Shown here in pieces: positions 8,042-17,045 of a DNA stretch of 64,000 nucleotides. Position 1 is the first letter of the stretch. Every line of letters begins with the position of its first letter. The position numbers were made by a program, and so were the translations under genes. Location: assembly GCF_041080655.1 (NCBI RefSeq), contig NZ_CP163525.1, positions 5,394,001 to 5,458,000 of the forward strand, written 5' to 3'. The DNA comes from Streptomyces sp. CG4. Lineage in GTDB: Bacteria > Actinomycetota > Actinomycetes > Streptomycetales > Streptomycetaceae. The notes under the pieces are model-generated. The model had not been told where the DNA came from, made no database searches, and saw only the letters and a list, made by a program, of their open reading frames with translations.

Positions 8042-8725
8042 TCAACCTGTTCCAGCCACGTACATCTGTCCAACCCCCCACGCCTCCCACATGGCCCCCG
8101 CGAACGCCGCCGCGATCCGGTGCTCCCCGCTCGCGTTGGGGTGCGTGCCGTCGTAGGTGTCGGCGTGGATGTCGTACGACTCGGGCGGCGAGGCCAGCAG
8201 CAGCGGTGAGCGGGGTTCGTCCAGGTCGGCGGCTGTCTTCGCCAGCAGGACGTTGAAGAGGTCCACCTGCTCGGCGAAAGACGCGTCCGCCTCGGCCCGG
8301 ATGTTGGGTATCACCGGGAGCAGCACCATCCGCACCCGCGGCCGCGCTTCCCGGGCGCCCGCCACGAAGGCCCGTACGTTCTCCGCCGTCTGTTCGGCGT
8401 TCGTGTAGAAGCCCAGGTCGATCAGGCCGAGGGAGACGAGGAGCACGTCCGCGCGGTGCGCGCGTACCGCCTCGCCGATCAGCGGGGCCATGTGCAGCCA
8501 GCCCTCGCCCCAGCCCGCCAGGTGCCGGCGCGGGAAGTCGGGGTCGGCGTACGCGCAGGACGTCGGGGCCTCGGCCGACTTGTCGTACAGCTCCTCGCGC
8601 GGGCCGACGAAGGTGAACGGGCCGTCGTGCGTGTCCCGCAGGTGCCGCCACAACCGGTAACGCCATGTGTGCTCGCCGGCGCTCCCGATCGTCATGGAGT
8701 CACCTACGGGCATGAACCTGAGCAT
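8042..8725 (-). CDS. SGNH/GDSL hydrolase family protein
   Basis: The 227-residue protein begins MLRFMPVGDSMTIG, with GDS as block I (nucleophile Ser). Block V is present as DGTHPNASGEHRIA (catalytic Asp and His). The block III Gly-x-Asn-Asp pattern reads LGLIDLG, so the oxyanion-hole Asn is not obvious. There is no signal peptide, so it is probably a cytoplasmic esterase or acylhydrolase. An alternative start at 8713 would leave only MPVGDS before the active site. Confidence 0.82.
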   Translation of the reverse strand: MLRFMPVGDSMTIGSAGEHTWRYRLWRHLRDTHDGPFTFVGPREELYDKSAEAPTSCAYADPDFPRRHLAGWGEGWLHMAPLIGEAVRAHRADVLLVSLGLIDLGFYTNAEQTAENVRAFVAGAREARPRVRMVLLPVIPNIRAEADASFAEQVDLFNVLLAKTAADLDEPRSPLLLASPPESYDIHADTYDGTHPNASGEHRIAAAFAGAMWEAWGVGQMYVAGTG

Positions 8726-8848
8726 CCGCTCATGATGGACGATCACGCGCGGTGGTGGGGTGTGAGGCCTGCCACGTACGGTGCGCCGCCACGGGAGCGC
8801 CCCCGGTGAACCCCGGTGAACCCCCGGAGGGAGTGGCAGGCTTGGGTC

Positions 8849-9856
8849 ATGCGTCGATCGTTCGCCGTCCTCGCCGTCCTTGCCGGGGTGCTGCTCGCCG
8901 CGGGCCGCGTGCTGCCCGCCTCCGCCACCGACGGTGACGGCGACCAGGGGTTCACCCTCAAGGACCCGCGGATCACCGAGTCCAGCGGGCTCGCCGCGTC
9001 CCGTCTCCACCCCGGCGTCTACTGGACGCACAACGACAGCGGCGACGGGCCGTACGTCTACGCCGTGGACAGCCGGACCGGGAAGACCGTCGCCCGGATC
9101 ACCCTGCGCGGCATCGGGTCCCCGCGGGACGTCGAGGCCATCTCCATCGGGCCGGACAACGAGATCTACCTGGGCGACATCGGCGACAACTTCGGTGGTA
9201 AATGGCCGTATGTGTGGATTTACCGGTTGCCCGAGCCGAAAGAACTCAAGGACCAGACGGTCAACGCCACGCAGTACGTCGTGAAGTACGCGAACGGGCC
9301 GCGCGACGCCGAGTCGCTGATCGTCCACCCGAGGACCGGGCGCGTCTACATCATCGACAAGAAGGAGGACGGCGGGCATCTGTACGAGGGCCCGGCCACT
9401 CTCTCCACCTCCGGCACGAACATCTTCGAGCCGATCGCCCCCGTCGACCTCTGGGCCACCGACGCGGCGTTCTCACCCGACGGCCGGCAGCTCGCCGTGC
9501 GCGGCTACTTCGGCGGGATCTCCTACGACTGGAACGGCGGCCGGATCAGGCGCACGGGCCAGCTCGACGTACCCCTGCAGGGACAGGGCGAGGGCGTCAG
9601 CTACTCCGCCGACGGGACCAAGCTGCTGTACAGCAGCGAGGGCGCCGACAGCGAGGTCGTGGCGAAGGACGCGCCCGGCCTGCCCGCGGCCAAGTCGCCG
9701 TCCGGGAGCGGGAGCGGGAGTTCGGCTTCGGGTTCCAGGACCGGCTCGGGCTCCGGGATCGGTTCGGTCGGCGGGAGTGTGACGATCGGTGCCGCCATCG
9801 TCGCCGCCGGGGTGGTCGCCCTCTTCGGGGTGCGGCTGCTGCGGCGCCGGGGCTGA
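8849..9856 (+). CDS. Secreted, C-terminally anchored beta-propeller-like protein
   Basis: A signal peptide (MRRSFAVLAVLAGVLLAAG, cleavage near PASA) is followed by a propeller-like ectodomain: ITESSGLAASRLHPGVYWTH, then AISIGPDNEIYLGDIGDN and repeated strands. A Ser/Gly-rich spacer (about residues 290-308) comes next, then one transmembrane helix and a basic RRR tail. The layout suggests a protein held at the outer face of the membrane. No enzymatic motif was recognised. The start at 8849 was chosen because it opens directly on the signal peptide; a GTG at 8816 is possible. Confidence 0.8.
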   Translation: MRRSFAVLAVLAGVLLAAGRVLPASATDGDGDQGFTLKDPRITESSGLAASRLHPGVYWTHNDSGDGPYVYAVDSRTGKTVARITLRGIGSPRDVEAISIGPDNEIYLGDIGDNFGGKWPYVWIYRLPEPKELKDQTVNATQYVVKYANGPRDAESLIVHPRTGRVYIIDKKEDGGHLYEGPATLSTSGTNIFEPIAPVDLWATDAAFSPDGRQLAVRGYFGGISYDWNGGRIRRTGQLDVPLQGQGEGVSYSADGTKLLYSSEGADSEVVAKDAPGLPAAKSPSGSGSGSSASGSRTGSGSGIGSVGGSVTIGAAIVAAGVVALFGVRLLRRRG

Positions 9857-9857
9857 A

Positions 9858-9890
9858 GGGCGCCCCGCGCCGATTCCGCGGGGCGCCTTT
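9858..9890. terminator. Hairpin with T-run between convergent genes
   Basis: GGCGCCCCGCG (9859-9869) pairs with CGCGGGGCGCC (9877-9887) across a 7-base loop and is followed by TTT on the plus strand. It separates the secreted-protein gene from serC and can serve both. Confidence 0.7.
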
Positions 9891-9920
9891 CAGCGTCGTA
9901 TCACCGTCGTACGCGAGACG

Positions 9921-11039
9921 TCAGAGCTTCTCGATGACGTAGTCGATGCACGTCGTCAGCGCCTCGACGTCCGCCGGGTCGATCGCCGGGAACATCGCGA
10001 TGCGCAGCTGGTTGCGGCCGAGCTTGCGGTACGGCTCGGTGTCCACGATGCCGTTGGCGCGCAGCACCTTGGCGACGGCGGCCGCGTCGATCTCGTCGGC
10101 GAAGTCGATGGTGCCGATGACCTGGGAGCGCTTGGCCGGGTCGGTGACGAAGGGGGTGGCGTACTTGGATTCCTCGGCCCAGGTGTACAGGCGGGTGGCG
10201 GAGTCCTTCGTACGCGCCGTGGACCAGGCCAGCCCGCCCTGGCCGTTCAGCCACTTCAGCTGCTCGTTGAGGAGGAAGAGGGTGGCGAGCGCCGGGGTGT
10301 TGTACGTCTGGTTCTTGCGGGAGTTGTCGATCGCCGTGGGGAGGCTGAAGAACTCCGGGACATGGCGGCCGGACGCGTGGACGCGCTCGGCGCGCTCGAT
10401 CGCGGCCGGCGAGAAGACGCCGATCCACAGGCCGCCGTCGGAGGCGAAGGACTTCTGCGGGGCGAAGTAGTAGACGTCGGTCTCGGCGACGTCGACGGGG
10501 AGGCCGCCGGCGCCGCTCGTCGCGTCCACGAGGACCAGGGCGCCCTCGTCGGCACCGGTCACCCGCTTGATGGGCATGGCGACACCGGTGGAGGTCTCGT
10601 TGTGGGTGAAGGCGTAGACGTCGACGCCCGCCTCCGCCTGCGCCTCGGGGTGGGTGCCCGGGTCGGTGCTGATCACGGTGGGTTCGGCCAGCCAGGGGGC
10701 GAGCTTGGCCGCCTTGGCGAACTTGGAGGAGAACTCGCCGAAGCTGAGGTGCTGGGACTTGTTCTCGATGAGACCGTGGGTGGCGATGTCCCAGAAAGCG
10801 GTGGAGCCGCCGTTGCCGAGGACGACCTCGTAGCCCTCGGGGAGCCGGAACAGCTCGGAGATGCCCTGACGGACCTCGCCGACCAGGTTCTTGACGGGCG
10901 CCTGGCGGTGGGAGGTGCCCAGCAGGGACGTACCGGTCGCGGCGAGGGCGTCCAGCGCCTCGGTGCGCACCTTGGAGGGGCCCGCGCCGAATCGTCCGTC
11001 GGCGGGCTTGATGTCAGCGGGAATCTGGATGTCGGCCAC
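9921..11039 (-). CDS. serC: Phosphoserine aminotransferase
   Basis: The 372-residue PLP enzyme converts 3-phosphohydroxypyruvate and glutamate to phosphoserine and 2-oxoglutarate in serine synthesis. The actinobacterial SerC N-terminus DIKPADGRFGAGPSKVR is present. The PLP lysine lies in YYFAPQKSFASDGGLW, and LVDATSGAGG supplies the cofactor Asp. Translation starts at a GTG (VADIQIP). The gene is monocistronic and divergent from the FAD/Fe-S oxidoreductase gene. Confidence 0.95.
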   Translation of the reverse strand: MADIQIPADIKPADGRFGAGPSKVRTEALDALAATGTSLLGTSHRQAPVKNLVGEVRQGISELFRLPEGYEVVLGNGGSTAFWDIATHGLIENKSQHLSFGEFSSKFAKAAKLAPWLAEPTVISTDPGTHPEAQAEAGVDVYAFTHNETSTGVAMPIKRVTGADEGALVLVDATSGAGGLPVDVAETDVYYFAPQKSFASDGGLWIGVFSPAAIERAERVHASGRHVPEFFSLPTAIDNSRKNQTYNTPALATLFLLNEQLKWLNGQGGLAWSTARTKDSATRLYTWAEESKYATPFVTDPAKRSQVIGTIDFADEIDAAAVAKVLRANGIVDTEPYRKLGRNQLRIAMFPAIDPADVEALTTCIDYVIEKL

Positions 11040-11207
11040 GAAGGCGAGGTTAGCCGGTGGGGGTAAGTCGGGCGAAACGTCGTCCGTCGGGTGAGACGTG
11101 GTGTCGGCACCGCCCCGGGGCTCCGCTTTCAGCCCCGTGTCTCCGTCTGGCTGTCCGTCCGCCCGCCCGTCCACCCGCCCGGCCCGGTCGCCTGGTTTGC
11201 TGGACCC

Positions 11208-14201
11208 ATGGCAGATCTTGCGGGCGAGCTTCGTAAGGTCGTCCGGGGCGAGGTGGGCTTCGACGTCACCTCCCGGGCGCTGGTCACCATGGACGCGTCC
11301 AACTACCGGCGTGTCCCCGCGGGCGTGGTCGCCCCCCAAGACGCCGACGACGTGGCCGCCGTACTGGAGGTGTGCCGGGCGCGCGGGGTGCCGGTGGTGG
11401 CGCGCGGCGGAGGTACGTCGATCGCCGGGCAGGCGACCGGCGTCGGTGTGGTGCTGGACTTCACCCGGCACATGAACGGCCTGCTGGAGCTGGACCCGGG
11501 CACGCGGACGGCGGTCGTACAGCCCGGTCTGGTCCTCGACCGGCTCCAGGAGGCCGCCGCCCCGCACGGCCTGCGCTTCGGCCCGGACCCGTCCACGCAC
11601 AGCCGGTGCACGCTCGGCGGGATGATCGGCAACAACTCCTGCGGCTCGCACTCGGTGGCCTGGGGGACGACCGCGGACAGCGTGCGGGAGCTGTCCGTCC
11701 TCACCGCGCGCGGGGCGCGGCTGCGGCTCGGGCCGGACTGGGCGGGCGCGCCCGAGGGGCTGCGCGAACTGGTGGCGGGCGATCTGGCCCGGCTGCGCAC
11801 GGGCTTCCCGGAGCTGCCCCGCCGTATCTCCGGATATGCGCTGGACGCGCTGCTGCCCGAGAAGGGCGCCGATGTCGCCCGCTCCTTCTGCGGCTCCGAG
11901 GGCACGCTCGGGGTGCTGACCGAGGCGGTCGTGCGACTGGTGCAGGCCCCACGCGCGCGTGCCCTGGCGGTCCTGGGGTACGCCGACGAGAGCGCCGCCG
12001 CGGAGGCCGCCGCCGGTCTGCTGCCGCACCGGCCCCTGACGGTCGAGGGCATGGCGGCCGACCTGGTGCGCGCTCCGGCCGGGCTGCCCGAGGGTGGTGC
12101 CTGGCTGTTCGTGGAGACCGGCGGGGAGTCCGCGGCCGAGGCCCGCGCGCGTGCGGAGGCGATCGTCCGCGCGGCCGACGTGGTCGACTCGCTGGTGGTC
12201 ACGGATCCGGCCGCCCAACGGGGGCTGTGGCGCATCCGCGAGGACGCGAGCGGTACGGCGACCCGCATGCCGGACGGCTCCGAGGCCTGGCCCGGCTGGG
12301 AGGACTGCGCGGTGCCGCCCGCCCGGCTCGGCGCGTATCTGCGGGACTTCCGCGCGCTGCTGGCGTCCCACGGGCTGCGCGGCACGCCGTACGGCCACTT
12401 CGGCGACGGCTGCATCCACGTCCGTATCGACTTCGACCTGCTCACCGGGGCCGGCATCGGCCGCTTCCGCCGCTTCTCCGGGGAACTGGCCGACCTGGTG
12501 GTGGCGCACGGCGGCTCGCTGTCCGGGGAGCACGGCGACGGTCAGGCCCGCGCGGAGCTGCTGCCGCGCATGTACGGCACGGAGACGGTCCGGCTCTTCG
12601 AGCGGGCCAAGGCGGTCTGGGATCCGGACGACCTGCTGAACCCGGGGATGCTGGTCCGCCCGGCGCGGCTGGACGAGAACCTCCGCTTCGCCGTGCTGCC
12701 CCGCCACCCGGTCGACGTGACCTTCGGCTACCCGGCGGACGACGGCGACTTCCGCGCCGCCGTGCGCCGCTGCGTCGGCGTCGCCAAATGCCGTACGACG
12801 ACCGTGTCCGGCCCGGCCGTGATGTGCCCGTCCTTCCGCGCGACCGGCCAGGAGGAGCACTCCACCCGCGGCCGCGCCCGGCTGCTGCACGAGATGCTCG
12901 CCGGTGAACTGGTCACCGACGGCTGGCGTTCCACGGAGGTCCGCGACGCCCTCGATCTGTGCCTGTCCTGCAAGGGCTGCCGCTCCGACTGCCCGGTCGG
13001 CGTCGACATGGCCACCTACAAGGCGGAGTTCCTCCACCACCACTACGCCGACCGCCGCCGCCCCGCCGCCCACCTCAGCATGGGCCGACTGCCACAGTGG
13101 CTGCACTGGATCGCCATCACCCACACCGATCCACTGCTCAACGCCCTTGCCGGGGTGGGCCCGTTGGCGCGCGTGGCCAAGCGGCTCGGCGGGATCGCGC
13201 CCGAGCGCGAGATCCCGCCACTGGCGCCGCGGACGTTCACGGGGTGGTGGCGCACGAGGAGGCCTGCGCGGGGGGTTGGGGAGATGGCGGGGGCGGGGGG
13301 TCCGGGCTCAGACGGCTTGGGTTCGGGTGACGTGGGTTTGGGTGGCTCGGGCTCAGGTGGTCTCGTGGTGCTCTGGCCCGACACCTTCACCGAGCATCTG
13401 TCCCCGTCCGTCGGGCGGGCCGCCGTTCGGGTGCTGGAGGCCGCCGGGCTGCGGGTGGCGCTGCCGCCGACGTTGCTGGTGCGCGGGGGAGGGATCGGTG
13501 CCGGCCGGGCCAGGTCGGCCGGTGCGCTGCTCACCGCCCGCCGAGCCCGTGTCTGCTGCGGCCTCACCTACATCTCCACCGGGCAACTCGACCGCGCCCG
13601 CGCGGTCCTGCGCCGCACGCTGGACCTGATGGAACCGGTGCTGCGGGCCGGGGTCCCGGTCGTCGTGCTGGAACCGAGCTGCGCGGCGGCCCTCCGCACC
13701 GACCTGCCCGAGCTGCTGCACGACGACCCGCGAGCCGCCCGGCTCTCCTCGGCCGTCCTCACCTTCGCCGAGGCCCTGCGGCGGCACGCCCCGCACTGGA
13801 CCCCGCCCGCCGTGAACCGCCCGGTCGCCGGCCAGACCCACTGCCACCAGCACGCGGTGCTCGGCGACACCGCCGACCGCCGGCTGCGCGAGGCGGCCGG
13901 CCTCACCGGCGAGCTGAGCGGCGGCTGCTGCGGACTCGCGGGCAACTTCGGCTTCGAGAAAGGCCACTTCGAGGTGTCCAGGGCGTGCGCGGAAGAACAA
14001 CTCCTTCCGTCGGTCCGGCAGGCACCCGAGGAGACCGTGGTCCTGGCCGACGGCTTCTCCTGCCGCACCCAGCTGGACCAGCTGGCCGGCGTACGGGGAC
14101 GGCATCTGGCGGAGGTACTGGCGGAGGCACTGGAGCAGGAGCCGGAGAAGGAATCGGGGAAGGAATCGGGGAAGGAATCGGGGAAGGAATCGGGGAGTTG
14201 A
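11208..14201 (+). CDS. FAD-linked oxidase / Fe-S dehydrogenase fusion (D-lactate or glycolate dehydrogenase-like)
   Basis: The 997-residue protein joins three parts. The first is a PCMH-type FAD domain (VVARGGGTSIAGQATG, GGMIGNNSCGSHS). The second is the FAD-oxidase C-terminal domain (GHFGDGCIHVR, SGEHGDGQAR). The third is a GlpC/GlcF-like Fe-S part with CLSCKGCRSDCPVGVD and two CCG modules (CCGLTYISTGQ, CCGLAGNFGFEKGH). Such fusions oxidise 2-hydroxyacids such as D-lactate at the membrane. A Gly/Ser-rich linker lies near residues 686-716, and the C-terminus ends in a 12-bp repeat that encodes KESG four times. The ATG at 11208 starts the conserved domain. Confidence 0.88.
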   Translation: MADLAGELRKVVRGEVGFDVTSRALVTMDASNYRRVPAGVVAPQDADDVAAVLEVCRARGVPVVARGGGTSIAGQATGVGVVLDFTRHMNGLLELDPGTRTAVVQPGLVLDRLQEAAAPHGLRFGPDPSTHSRCTLGGMIGNNSCGSHSVAWGTTADSVRELSVLTARGARLRLGPDWAGAPEGLRELVAGDLARLRTGFPELPRRISGYALDALLPEKGADVARSFCGSEGTLGVLTEAVVRLVQAPRARALAVLGYADESAAAEAAAGLLPHRPLTVEGMAADLVRAPAGLPEGGAWLFVETGGESAAEARARAEAIVRAADVVDSLVVTDPAAQRGLWRIREDASGTATRMPDGSEAWPGWEDCAVPPARLGAYLRDFRALLASHGLRGTPYGHFGDGCIHVRIDFDLLTGAGIGRFRRFSGELADLVVAHGGSLSGEHGDGQARAELLPRMYGTETVRLFERAKAVWDPDDLLNPGMLVRPARLDENLRFAVLPRHPVDVTFGYPADDGDFRAAVRRCVGVAKCRTTTVSGPAVMCPSFRATGQEEHSTRGRARLLHEMLAGELVTDGWRSTEVRDALDLCLSCKGCRSDCPVGVDMATYKAEFLHHHYADRRRPAAHLSMGRLPQWLHWIAITHTDPLLNALAGVGPLARVAKRLGGIAPEREIPPLAPRTFTGWWRTRRPARGVGEMAGAGGPGSDGLGSGDVGLGGSGSGGLVVLWPDTFTEHLSPSVGRAAVRVLEAAGLRVALPPTLLVRGGGIGAGRARSAGALLTARRARVCCGLTYISTGQLDRARAVLRRTLDLMEPVLRAGVPVVVLEPSCAAALRTDLPELLHDDPRAARLSSAVLTFAEALRRHAPHWTPPAVNRPVAGQTHCHQHAVLGDTADRRLREAAGLTGELSGGCCGLAGNFGFEKGHFEVSRACAEEQLLPSVRQAPEETVVLADGFSCRTQLDQLAGVRGRHLAEVLAEALEQEPEKESGKESGKESGKESGS
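14149..14199 (+). repeat. 12-bp in-frame tandem repeat encoding (KESG)n
   Basis: AAGGAATCGGGG repeats four times with almost no variation at the very end of the oxidoreductase gene, just before the stop. It adds a charged, disordered tail and looks like recent slippage, because every copy has the same codons. Confidence 0.85.
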
Positions 14202-14307
14202 GAGGTGTCAGGAATGAGAAAGGGCAGTTGGCGGCGCATGCGGGGATCGGCAACGCATACGTAGACTCGAGATCGACCAGTCGTCTCGCAGCTCGGAGGA
14301 ACTACCC

Positions 14308-14508
14308 ATGACCAAGGTCCCGTTCATCTCCTTGTCCGCCGCGATCGCGGCGCTCGGCACGGCGCTCGCCTTCCTTGCGGTCCAGCTCCGCGCGGACGGC
14401 TACGAGCCGTACGTGGAATCCGTAGCGACCGCCAGCGTCGTGATGTACGTCACCGCGGCGCTCATCGTGGTGACGTGGGTCCGTGCCAGTCGGACCCACT
14501 CGAACTGA
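14308..14508 (+). CDS. Small two-helix membrane protein
   Basis: The 66-residue protein has two hydrophobic segments (about residues 7-27 and 44-60) joined by a short polar loop containing DGYEPYVES, and ends in RASRTHSN. A good ribosome site, GGAGGAAC, stands 8 bases before the ATG. The family is not recognised. It is followed closely by the phosphoesterase gene and may be co-transcribed with it. Confidence 0.75.
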   Translation: MTKVPFISLSAAIAALGTALAFLAVQLRADGYEPYVESVATASVVMYVTAALIVVTWVRASRTHSN

Positions 14509-14531
14509 GCATTGAGCATGGGGCATTGAGC

Positions 14532-15332
14532 ATGTCGACGGGAGCCGCTGCGGGCGTCACCGCCGCTGACGTCCGCAGCCGCTCACACACCCGCTTGGCG
14601 GTCCTGTCCGACATCCACGGGGTACTGCCCGCCCTGGAGGCAGTCCTCGCGGAGCCCGAGGTGGCCGCCGCCGACCGGATCGTCGTCACCGGCGACATCA
14701 CGGCGGGCCCCCAGCCGGCCGAGGTCCTGGACCTGCTGCGCGAGCAGGGCGAGAGGGTGCTGTGGCTGGCGGGGAACGCCGACCGGGAGCTGGTGGAGTA
14801 CCGGCGCGGTGAGCGGGCCGAAATCCCCGACCCCATCGGCCCGTTCGCGGCGCGGGCGCTGCGCGAGGACCAGGTGGACTTCCTCGCCGGCCTGCCCCGC
14901 ACCCTCACCCTGCGCGTCCGCGGCCTCGGCACGGTCCTGTTCTGCCACGCCACCCCGCGCGACGACGAGGAACTGGTGCTGGTGGACTCCCGCCCCGACC
15001 GCTGGGCGGAGGTCTTCACCGGCCTGGCGCCCGACATCGGCACGGTCGTCTGCGGCCACACCCACATGCCCTACGTCCGCCTCGCACACGGCCGCCTGGT
15101 GGTCAACCCGGGCAGCGTCGGCATGCCCTACGGCCGCCCCGGCGCCCACTGGTGCCTCCTCGGCCCCGGCACCGACCTGCGCGTGACGCCGTACGACATT
15201 CCGGCGGCCGTAGCCCGGCTCACCGCGGAGTGCGCCTACCCCGACATCGCCGAGTGGGCCGACTACTACCTGCACGCCCGGGCGACGGACACCGAGGTGC
15301 TGGCGGCGTGGGGACCGAAGGCCGGCTCATGA
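14532..15332 (+). CDS. Metallophosphoesterase (YfcE/MJ0936-like)
   Basis: The 266-residue protein contains the full metallophosphoesterase set: LSDIHG (Asp, His), VTGDIT (Asp), GNADRE (Asn, Asp), CHATPRDD (His) and CGHTHMPY (Gly-His-x-His). These ligate a two-metal centre that hydrolyses phosphomonoesters or diesters. It is cytoplasmic with unknown substrate. The ATG at 14532 avoids overlap with the previous gene; an ATG at 14475 would extend the protein through a GAGCATTGAGCAT direct duplication that does not look coding. Confidence 0.88.
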   Translation: MSTGAAAGVTAADVRSRSHTRLAVLSDIHGVLPALEAVLAEPEVAAADRIVVTGDITAGPQPAEVLDLLREQGERVLWLAGNADRELVEYRRGERAEIPDPIGPFAARALREDQVDFLAGLPRTLTLRVRGLGTVLFCHATPRDDEELVLVDSRPDRWAEVFTGLAPDIGTVVCGHTHMPYVRLAHGRLVVNPGSVGMPYGRPGAHWCLLGPGTDLRVTPYDIPAAVARLTAECAYPDIAEWADYYLHARATDTEVLAAWGPKAGS

Positions 15333-15395
15333 GGAAACGCTCAGGTTCATAAGAGAACTCTCGGCTTCCATGGGGCTTCGAGTGCTTCTCTCTCC

Positions 15396-15710
15396 TTGCG
15401 CGACTTCCCCCTGGCCCGGCTGCGCGAGTACGTGACGCTCCTGCCCCAGGAGACCCTCGTCCGTCTTGCACGACACGGTGCGCGCCAACATCGCCTGCGG
15501 CCGGCCCGGCGCCGGCGACCGGGCGATCGAGGAGGCGGCGCGGGCGGCCGACGCCCACGACTTCATCGTCCGCCTCCCCGACGGCTACGGCACCCGACCG
15601 CATCCTCGTCGTGGACCGGGGCCGGATCGTGGAGACCGGCCACCATGCCGAACTCCTCGCCCGGGGCGGCGCGCCCGCCCGTCTGCACCGCTCCCAGAAC
15701 AACGCGGTGA
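15396..15710 (+). pseudogene. Decayed ABC transporter ATPase/permease remnant
   Basis: Three pieces of one ABC ATPase lie in two alternating frames. Piece 1 (15396-15461) reads LRDFPLARLREYVTLLPQET, the pre-Q-loop region. A 4-base tandem duplication, CGTC-CGTC (15458-15465), shifts the frame. Piece 2 reads HDTVRANIACGRPG to LPDGYGTR. It then joins, near 15595 and in another frame, to RILVVDRGRIVETGHHAELL. The signature, Walker B and H-loop block of roughly 100 codons that normally separates these pieces has been deleted. The membrane domain and Walker A are absent upstream, so the gene is dead. The 240 bases up to the next gene show no further reading frame. Confidence 0.8.
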
Positions 15711-15953
15711 TGGACACGGGCGAGCTGCGCATGCCGCTGTGGGCGGCGGGGACCTGGGCCCAGCCCACCCGCGACCCCTACGGAACCGTTCCTTCGCACC
15801 TCCCGACGGCCGTCCCCTGTTCCGCGAAGAGGAGGCCTGGCCCGAGGCCTGGCCCGGCATCCGAACACCGAGGATCCCACCATCCGGGACAGCTCCTAAA
15901 AGGGTTCACGCTCCTGTCGAAGTCCATTACCCTGGACCTGGTAGTACATCGAG

Positions 15954-16922
15954 ATGAACGAGCCCCATCAAGCACCAGGACCGCCCGTGACCGCCACCCC
16001 CAGCACCGCCAACCCGCCCCAGGTCGCGCCCGCACAAGGGCATCACCACCGCCTCGGCTCACTCGGCCCGGTCGGCCTGGTGCTGGCCGGTGGTGTCTCG
16101 GTCCAGTTCGGCGGCGCCCTCGCGGTGACCCTGATGCCCCGGGCCGGCGCCCCGGGTGTCGTCACCATCCGCCTCCTCGCGGCGGCCGTGGTCCTCCTCC
16201 TGGTCTGCCGCCCCCGGCTGCGCGGACACTCGCGCACCGACTGGGGCACGGTGCTCGCCTTCGGCGTCGCGATGGGCGCGATGAACGGCCTCTTCTACGA
16301 GGCGGTCGCCCGTATCCCGCTGGGCCCCGCGGTCACCCTGGAAGTCCTCGGCCCGCTGGCCCTGTCCGTGCTGGCCTCCCGCCGTGCGATCAACGCGGTG
16401 TGGGCGGGCCTGGCCCTGCTCGGTGTCTTCCTGCTGGGCGGCGGAGGCTTCAGCAACCTTGACCCCATAGGTGTCGCATTCGCCCTGGGCGCCGGTGCCA
16501 TGTGGGCGATCTACATACTCTTCAGCGCCCGTACGGGCCGCCGCTTCCCCCAGGCGGACGGCCTCGCCCTCGCCATGGCGGTCGCGGCCCTCCTGTTCCT
16601 CCCCGTCGGCATGGCCTCGGCCGGCACCCGCCTCCTGAACCCCACCACCATCGCCCTCGGCTCGGCGGTGGCCGTGCTTTCCTCGGTCCTGCCCTACACC
16701 CTCGAACTCCTCGCCCTGCGCCGCCTCCCCGCCTCCACCTTCGCCATCCTGATGAGCCTGGAACCGGCGCTGGCGGCAACGGCCGGCTTCCTCGTCCTCG
16801 GCCAGTCCCTGTCCCCGACGGAGGCCGCCGCGATCGCCCTGGTCATCGCGGCGAGCATCGGCGCCGTACGCACCCAGGTGGGCCGGGGCAGGGCCCGGGT
16901 GGAACCGGCACCGGAGGCCTGA
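15954..16922 (+). CDS. EamA/RhtA-family exporter
   Basis: The 322-residue drug/metabolite transporter has about ten hydrophobic helices in two EamA halves. The second half ends with STFAILMSLEPALAATAGFL, close to the RhtA threonine/homoserine exporter subgroup. A polar 35-residue cytoplasmic N-terminus precedes the first helix; a GTG at 15987 is another possible start. It stands alone between the ABC remnant and the catabolic operon. The substrate is probably an amino acid or related metabolite, by family only. Confidence 0.85.
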   Translation: MNEPHQAPGPPVTATPSTANPPQVAPAQGHHHRLGSLGPVGLVLAGGVSVQFGGALAVTLMPRAGAPGVVTIRLLAAAVVLLLVCRPRLRGHSRTDWGTVLAFGVAMGAMNGLFYEAVARIPLGPAVTLEVLGPLALSVLASRRAINAVWAGLALLGVFLLGGGGFSNLDPIGVAFALGAGAMWAIYILFSARTGRRFPQADGLALAMAVAALLFLPVGMASAGTRLLNPTTIALGSAVAVLSSVLPYTLELLALRRLPASTFAILMSLEPALAATAGFLVLGQSLSPTEAAAIALVIAASIGAVRTQVGRGRARVEPAPEA

Positions 16923-17001
16923 CGACCCGGGCCCACGCCCGACACCGACCACTCGGGCCCACCCGTAGGACACCCCGCCCACCCCGCCGGCCGAATTAAT
17001 G

Positions 17002-17013
17002 CAAGCACGCTTG
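17002..17013. promoter_or_regulatory. Palindromic operator CAAGC-AC-GCTTG in the operon promoter
   Basis: This perfect palindrome lies 33 bases before the first gene of the 17.0-27.1 kb operon. It runs into TTGATT (17011-17016), which with CATGCT (17034-17039) 17 bp downstream makes a plausible -35/-10 pair. Transcription would then start about at the ATG (17046), giving a leaderless message. The operon's own TetR protein (26509) is the likely binder; this is inferred. Confidence 0.55.
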
Positions 17014-17045
17014 ATTGTTTCCGGCCCCACTGCCATGCTCCCCCC

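Noticed and set aside
9921..13124. Very long minus-strand open frame upstream of and continuous with serC
   Set aside because: Beyond 11039 it is antisense to the FAD/Fe-S gene and has only composition-driven sequence; GC-rich DNA leaves such frames open by chance.
13903..14253. Pro/Ser-repeat minus-strand ORFs at the end of the oxidoreductase gene
   Set aside because: Their repeats are the complement of the (KESG)n tail, so they are a by-product of it.
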